In this document: positions 61,293 through 64,000 of the stretch, piece after piece | Layout: every line of letters starts with the position of its first letter | How positions within the stretch are numbered: position 1 is the first letter of the stretch | Source: Pseudomonas sp. GD04019 | Lineage (GTDB): Bacteria; Pseudomonadota; Gammaproteobacteria; Pseudomonadales; Pseudomonadaceae | DNA: 64,000 nt | Reading direction: 5' to 3' | NCBI RefSeq assembly: GCF_029837695.1 | Contig: NZ_JAOEEA010000001.1 | Span: 62,001 to 126,000 of the forward strand | Position numbers and translations under genes: made by a program | The notes under the pieces: model-generated | Told to the model about the DNA's origin: nothing | Databases searched by the model: none | Seen by the model: the letters and a program-made list of their open reading frames with translations, nothing else

Positions 61293-62374
61293 ACCTGCGT
61301 CGCATGGGCGCCGTCGTCCTCAAGGAGCTGCGCCAGCTGCGCCGCGACAAGCTGACCTTCGTCATGATCGCCGGCGTGCCGCTGCTGCAGCTGGTGCTGT
61401 TCGGCTACGCCATCAACATGGACGTGCGCGGCATCGAGGCCGCCGTGCTGGACCAGGCCAACACCGCGCAGTCGCGCGAGGCGGTGGCGGAGATCGCCTC
61501 CAGCCAGGTGATCGAGGTGAAGTACCGGCTGGACAACCCACAACAGATCGACCAACTGATGCGCCAGGGCCGGATCAGCGCCGCCCTGGTGGTACCGCAC
61601 GACTTCGACACGCGCCTGCAGCGCCACGACCCCAGTCGTCCTCCCCTGCAGTTGGTGGTGGACGGCTCCGACCAGAGCGTCCAGGCCTCGGCCCGGCAAC
61701 TGGCAGCGTTTCCCCTCGCCGGCTGGAGCAGCGTACCGGGGGTCGAGGTGGTCAACTTCTACAACCCGGAGCGTCTGGCACCGCTGAACACGGTACCCGG
61801 CCTGCTCGGGGTGATCCTGACCATGACCATGGTGATGTTCACCGCCGTCGCCCTGGTGCGCGAGCGCGAGCACGGCAACCTGGAGCTGCTGATCGCCACA
61901 CCGGTGTCGCCCTGGGAGCTGACCATCGGCAAGGTCCTGCCCTTCGTCGGCATCGGCCTGATCCAGGTGTCGGTGATCCTGGTGGTCAGCCACTGGATGT
62001 TCGCCGTGCCGGTGCGCGGCTCGCTGCTCGACCTGTATGGCGCCTCGCTACTGTTCATCATCGCCAGCCTGGCGCTGGGCGTGTGGCTGTCCACCCTGGC
62101 CAGCACCCAGTTCCAGGCCATGCAGCTGGCCTTCTTCACCTTCCTGCCGCAGATATTGCTGTCCGGCTTCATGTTCCCCTTCGCCGGCATGCCCAAGGTG
62201 GCGCAGTGGATCGCCGAGCTGATGCCGCTGACCCACTACCTGCGTCTGTCGCGCGGCATCATGCTGCGCGAGGCCGGTTTGCTTGAACTGTGGCTGGAGA
62301 TGCTGATCCTAATAGTGTTCTGCGCGGCTCTGCTGGGCCTGGCGGTATCGCGCATCCACAAACGCCTGGATTGA
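61289..62374 (+). CDS. ABC-2 type permease of the efflux system
   Basis: The ATG at 61289 overlaps the ATPase stop (ATGA). The 361-aa protein has one N-terminal helix, a large extracytoplasmic domain (about 45-165) and five C-terminal helices (about 170-355). ABC-2 motifs are LREREHGNLELLIATPVSPWE-like (starting VREREHGNLE) and LPQILLSGFMFPFAGMP. Only one permease gene is present, so a homodimer is expected, unlike YbhS/YbhR. Confidence 0.9.
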   Translation: MNLRRMGAVVLKELRQLRRDKLTFVMIAGVPLLQLVLFGYAINMDVRGIEAAVLDQANTAQSREAVAEIASSQVIEVKYRLDNPQQIDQLMRQGRISAALVVPHDFDTRLQRHDPSRPPLQLVVDGSDQSVQASARQLAAFPLAGWSSVPGVEVVNFYNPERLAPLNTVPGLLGVILTMTMVMFTAVALVREREHGNLELLIATPVSPWELTIGKVLPFVGIGLIQVSVILVVSHWMFAVPVRGSLLDLYGASLLFIIASLALGVWLSTLASTQFQAMQLAFFTFLPQILLSGFMFPFAGMPKVAQWIAELMPLTHYLRLSRGIMLREAGLLELWLEMLILIVFCAALLGLAVSRIHKRLD

Positions 62375-62462
62375 GGCCCAAGTTTTAGCGGATATGTCGT
62401 TGTCACCTCTCGGCCATCCGCACGCACTATGCTCGGCCCAGGCTAACGAGACGAGGCCTGTC

Positions 62463-63356
62463 ATGCGACGAAGACTCTCTGCCCTGCCCCTGCTCGTGCT
62501 GCTGGCCGGCATCACCTTGCTGACCGCTTGCAGCCGCCTCGACCTGGCCTACCGCAACCTCGACTGGTTGCTGACCTGGCGCATCGACAGCTACCTCGAC
62601 CTCAACGCCGAACAGAAGGCCTGGCTTAAGCCGCGCCTGGACCAGCACCTGGCCTGGCACTGCAGCACCCAGCTGCCGCAACTGGCCAGCTGGCTGGACC
62701 AGGACCGCGCCGACCTGGCCGCCGGCAAGCTGGACGCCGCCCACCTGCTGGCCCGCTTCGGCGACCTGCGGGATTCCCTCGGCACGGTGTCCAGCGAGGT
62801 CAGCCCGACCGCCGCCGGCCTGCTGCAACAGCTCAGCCCGCAGCAGGTGCAGCAGCTGCGCCAGTCGATGGCCAAGGAGAACGAGAAACTGCGCCACGAA
62901 TTCGTCGAGCCGCCATTGGCCAAGCAGATCGCCAAGCGCCGCGAGACCACCGAGGAACGCCTGGAGCCCTGGTTCGGCGAGCTGGACCAGCAGCAACAGG
63001 CCCTGGTGCAAAGCTGGGCTGCACGACGCGGCGAACAGAATCGCCTGTGGCTGGACAGCCGCGAGCGCTGGCAGGCGGCACTGTTGCAGGAGCTGGAAGG
63101 CCGCCGCAGCGCCGATTTTCCGCGGCGTATCGAGGCGCTGTTGCGCGACCGCCAGAGCTACTGGAGCGAGGAGTACCGCCGCTCGTTCGCCGACGGCGAG
63201 CGCAGCCTGGCACAGTTGCTCGACCAGCTGATCGCCAGCGCCAGCCCTGCCCAGCGCCAGCAACTCGGCGAGAGCCTGGGCGCCCTGCGCGAGGATATCG
63301 CCGGGATGGAATGCGCTACGCCTGCAGGGGAGGCAGTCGCCAGTCGATCGGAGTGA
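62463..63356 (+). CDS. DUF6279-type lipoprotein
   Basis: From ATG 62463 the protein is 297 aa with a lipobox ITLLTAC (Cys about 22). The mature part is almost wholly helical and rich in Gln, Glu and Arg ([20 protein letters not shown] near the start). This is the layout of DUF6279 lipoproteins of pseudomonads, whose role is unknown. Its 3' end overlaps the convergent ung gene by about 41 bases. Confidence 0.8.
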   Translation: MRRRLSALPLLVLLAGITLLTACSRLDLAYRNLDWLLTWRIDSYLDLNAEQKAWLKPRLDQHLAWHCSTQLPQLASWLDQDRADLAAGKLDAAHLLARFGDLRDSLGTVSSEVSPTAAGLLQQLSPQQVQQLRQSMAKENEKLRHEFVEPPLAKQIAKRRETTEERLEPWFGELDQQQQALVQSWAARRGEQNRLWLDSRERWQAALLQELEGRRSADFPRRIEALLRDRQSYWSEEYRRSFADGERSLAQLLDQLIASASPAQRQQLGESLGALREDIAGMECATPAGEAVASRSE

Positions 63357-64000
63357 GGCCGCACTGCTCCAGGTACTTGTTGGTGCGGCTGAAGTGCCCG
63401 TTGCCGAGGAAGCCGCGATAGGCCGACAGCGGTGACGGATGCGCCGACTTCAGCACCAGATGGCGCGTGCCGTCGATCAGCTTCTGCTTGCTCTGCGCGT
63501 GCGAGCCCCAGAGCAGGAACACCAGGTTGCCGGGCCGCGCATTGACCACCTCGATCACCTTGTCGGTGAACGGCTGCCAGCCCTTGTCGGCGTGGGAGCC
63601 GGCGCTGGCCTGCTGCACGGTCAGCGAGGTGTTGAGCAGCAGCACGCCCTGTTCGGCCCAGCTCTGCAGGTAGCCGTGCTCGGGGATGTCGATATTCAGA
63701 TCGCGCTTGAGTTCCTTGAAGATGTTCACCAGCGACGGCGGCGCCGGCACGCCCGGCTGCACCGAGAAGCACAGGCCGTGGGCCTGGCCCGGGCCGTGGT
63801 ATGGGTCCTGGCCGATGATCACCACCTTGACCTGCTCCAGCGGCGTGGAATTCAGCGCATTGAAGATCAGTGGCCCCGGCGGGTAGATCACCTTGCCGGC
63901 GGCCTTCTCGGCGCGCAGGAACTCGCTCAGCTCGCGCATGTAAGGCTTGTCGAACTCCTCGCGCAAGGCTTCCTTCCAGCCCGGTTCGAGTTTGATGCGG
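63316..64000 (-). CDS. ung: Uracil-DNA glycosylase Ung, lacking only its first few codons
   Basis: About 228 residues of a family 1 UDG are seen, running off the right edge; the first seen residues are [20 protein letters not shown], so only some 5-10 codons are missing. The catalytic water-activating motif [24 protein letters not shown] and [11 protein letters not shown] are intact. The enzyme removes uracil from DNA to start base-excision repair. Confidence 0.96.
   Translation of the reverse strand, partial: RIKLEPGWKEALREEFDKPYMRELSEFLRAEKAAGKVIYPPGPLIFNALNSTPLEQVKVVIIGQDPYHGPGQAHGLCFSVQPGVPAPPSLVNIFKELKRDLNIDIPEHGYLQSWAEQGVLLLNTSLTVQQASAGSHADKGWQPFTDKVIEVVNARPGNLVFLLWGSHAQSKQKLIDGTRHLVLKSAHPSPLSAYRGFLGNGHFSRTNKYLEQCGLTPIDWRLPPLQA

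Noticed and set aside
1..64000. tRNA or rRNA genes, CRISPR array, integrase or IS element
   Set aside because: None found on reading the window. The AT-rich island has no recombinase gene and no flanking direct repeats that I can see.

Overview
The window is chromosomal DNA from a high-GC gammaproteobacterium. Gene content and order point to the genus Pseudomonas, P. aeruginosa-like lineage: a tandem fadD1/fadD2 pair beside an S33 hydrolase and a PhaJ-type hydratase, a Gcw_chp porin, an OprO/OprP-type porin, VF530 and a TIGR04211 SH3 protein. I see no rRNA, tRNA, CRISPR array or insertion sequence. Most of the window is compact core/accessory chromosome with several intergenic palindromic repeat (REP-type) elements. 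One AT-rich segment (about 21.6-25.4 kb) clearly looks acquired.

Layout. 0-4.3 kb: start of a phosphate/polyphosphate porin gene, then a minus-strand set reading ECF sigma factor, zinc-finger anti-sigma, a small precursor peptide with six EGKCG/EGSCG motifs, DUF692, DUF2063 and DoxX. This has the architecture of a copper-binding RiPP (bufferin/Hvf-type) operon, with a convincing ECF-type promoter in front of the precursor gene. 4.4-21.6 kb: mostly single housekeeping or accessory genes (KAS III, three LysE-type exporters in the whole window, a secreted LNS2/HAD phosphatase, AhpD-like protein plus cupin with a LysR regulator, GlxA-type regulator with an isochorismatase-fold hydrolase, HIT, GST, SulP, SDR) and two gene remnants. 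21.6-25.4 kb: an island with one 1042-aa protein that joins an intact calcineurin-like phosphoesterase to a degenerate STAND/NACHT-like module; the best candidate for an undescribed (probably antiphage) system. 25.4-29.7 kb: VF530, an alpha/beta hydrolase, a solute-binding protein, an AraC regulator and LysE.

29.8-36.5 kb is a signalling block: diguanylate cyclase, GAF/HD-GYP protein, secreted FecR-domain protein, OmpA-like lipoprotein and a CHASE2 adenylate cyclase. 36.6-40.6 kb is hrpA, which carries a REP-type inverted repeat inside its reading frame. A chemoreceptor follows. 42.4-48.7 kb is an agmatine catabolic operon (aguA, aguB, orphan polyamine-binding protein, outer-membrane porin-like protein, Tat-exported second agmatine deiminase) divergent from a LysR gene.

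48.7-55.2 kb is fatty-acid related (thioesterase, two acyl-CoA ligases, hydrolase, R-hydratase). 55.5-62.4 kb holds two efflux systems (HlyD/DUF1656/FUSC and HlyD/ABC ATPase/ABC permease) on either side of a TetR-family gene, with a perfect palindrome between them as the likely operator. The window ends with a lipoprotein and most of ung.
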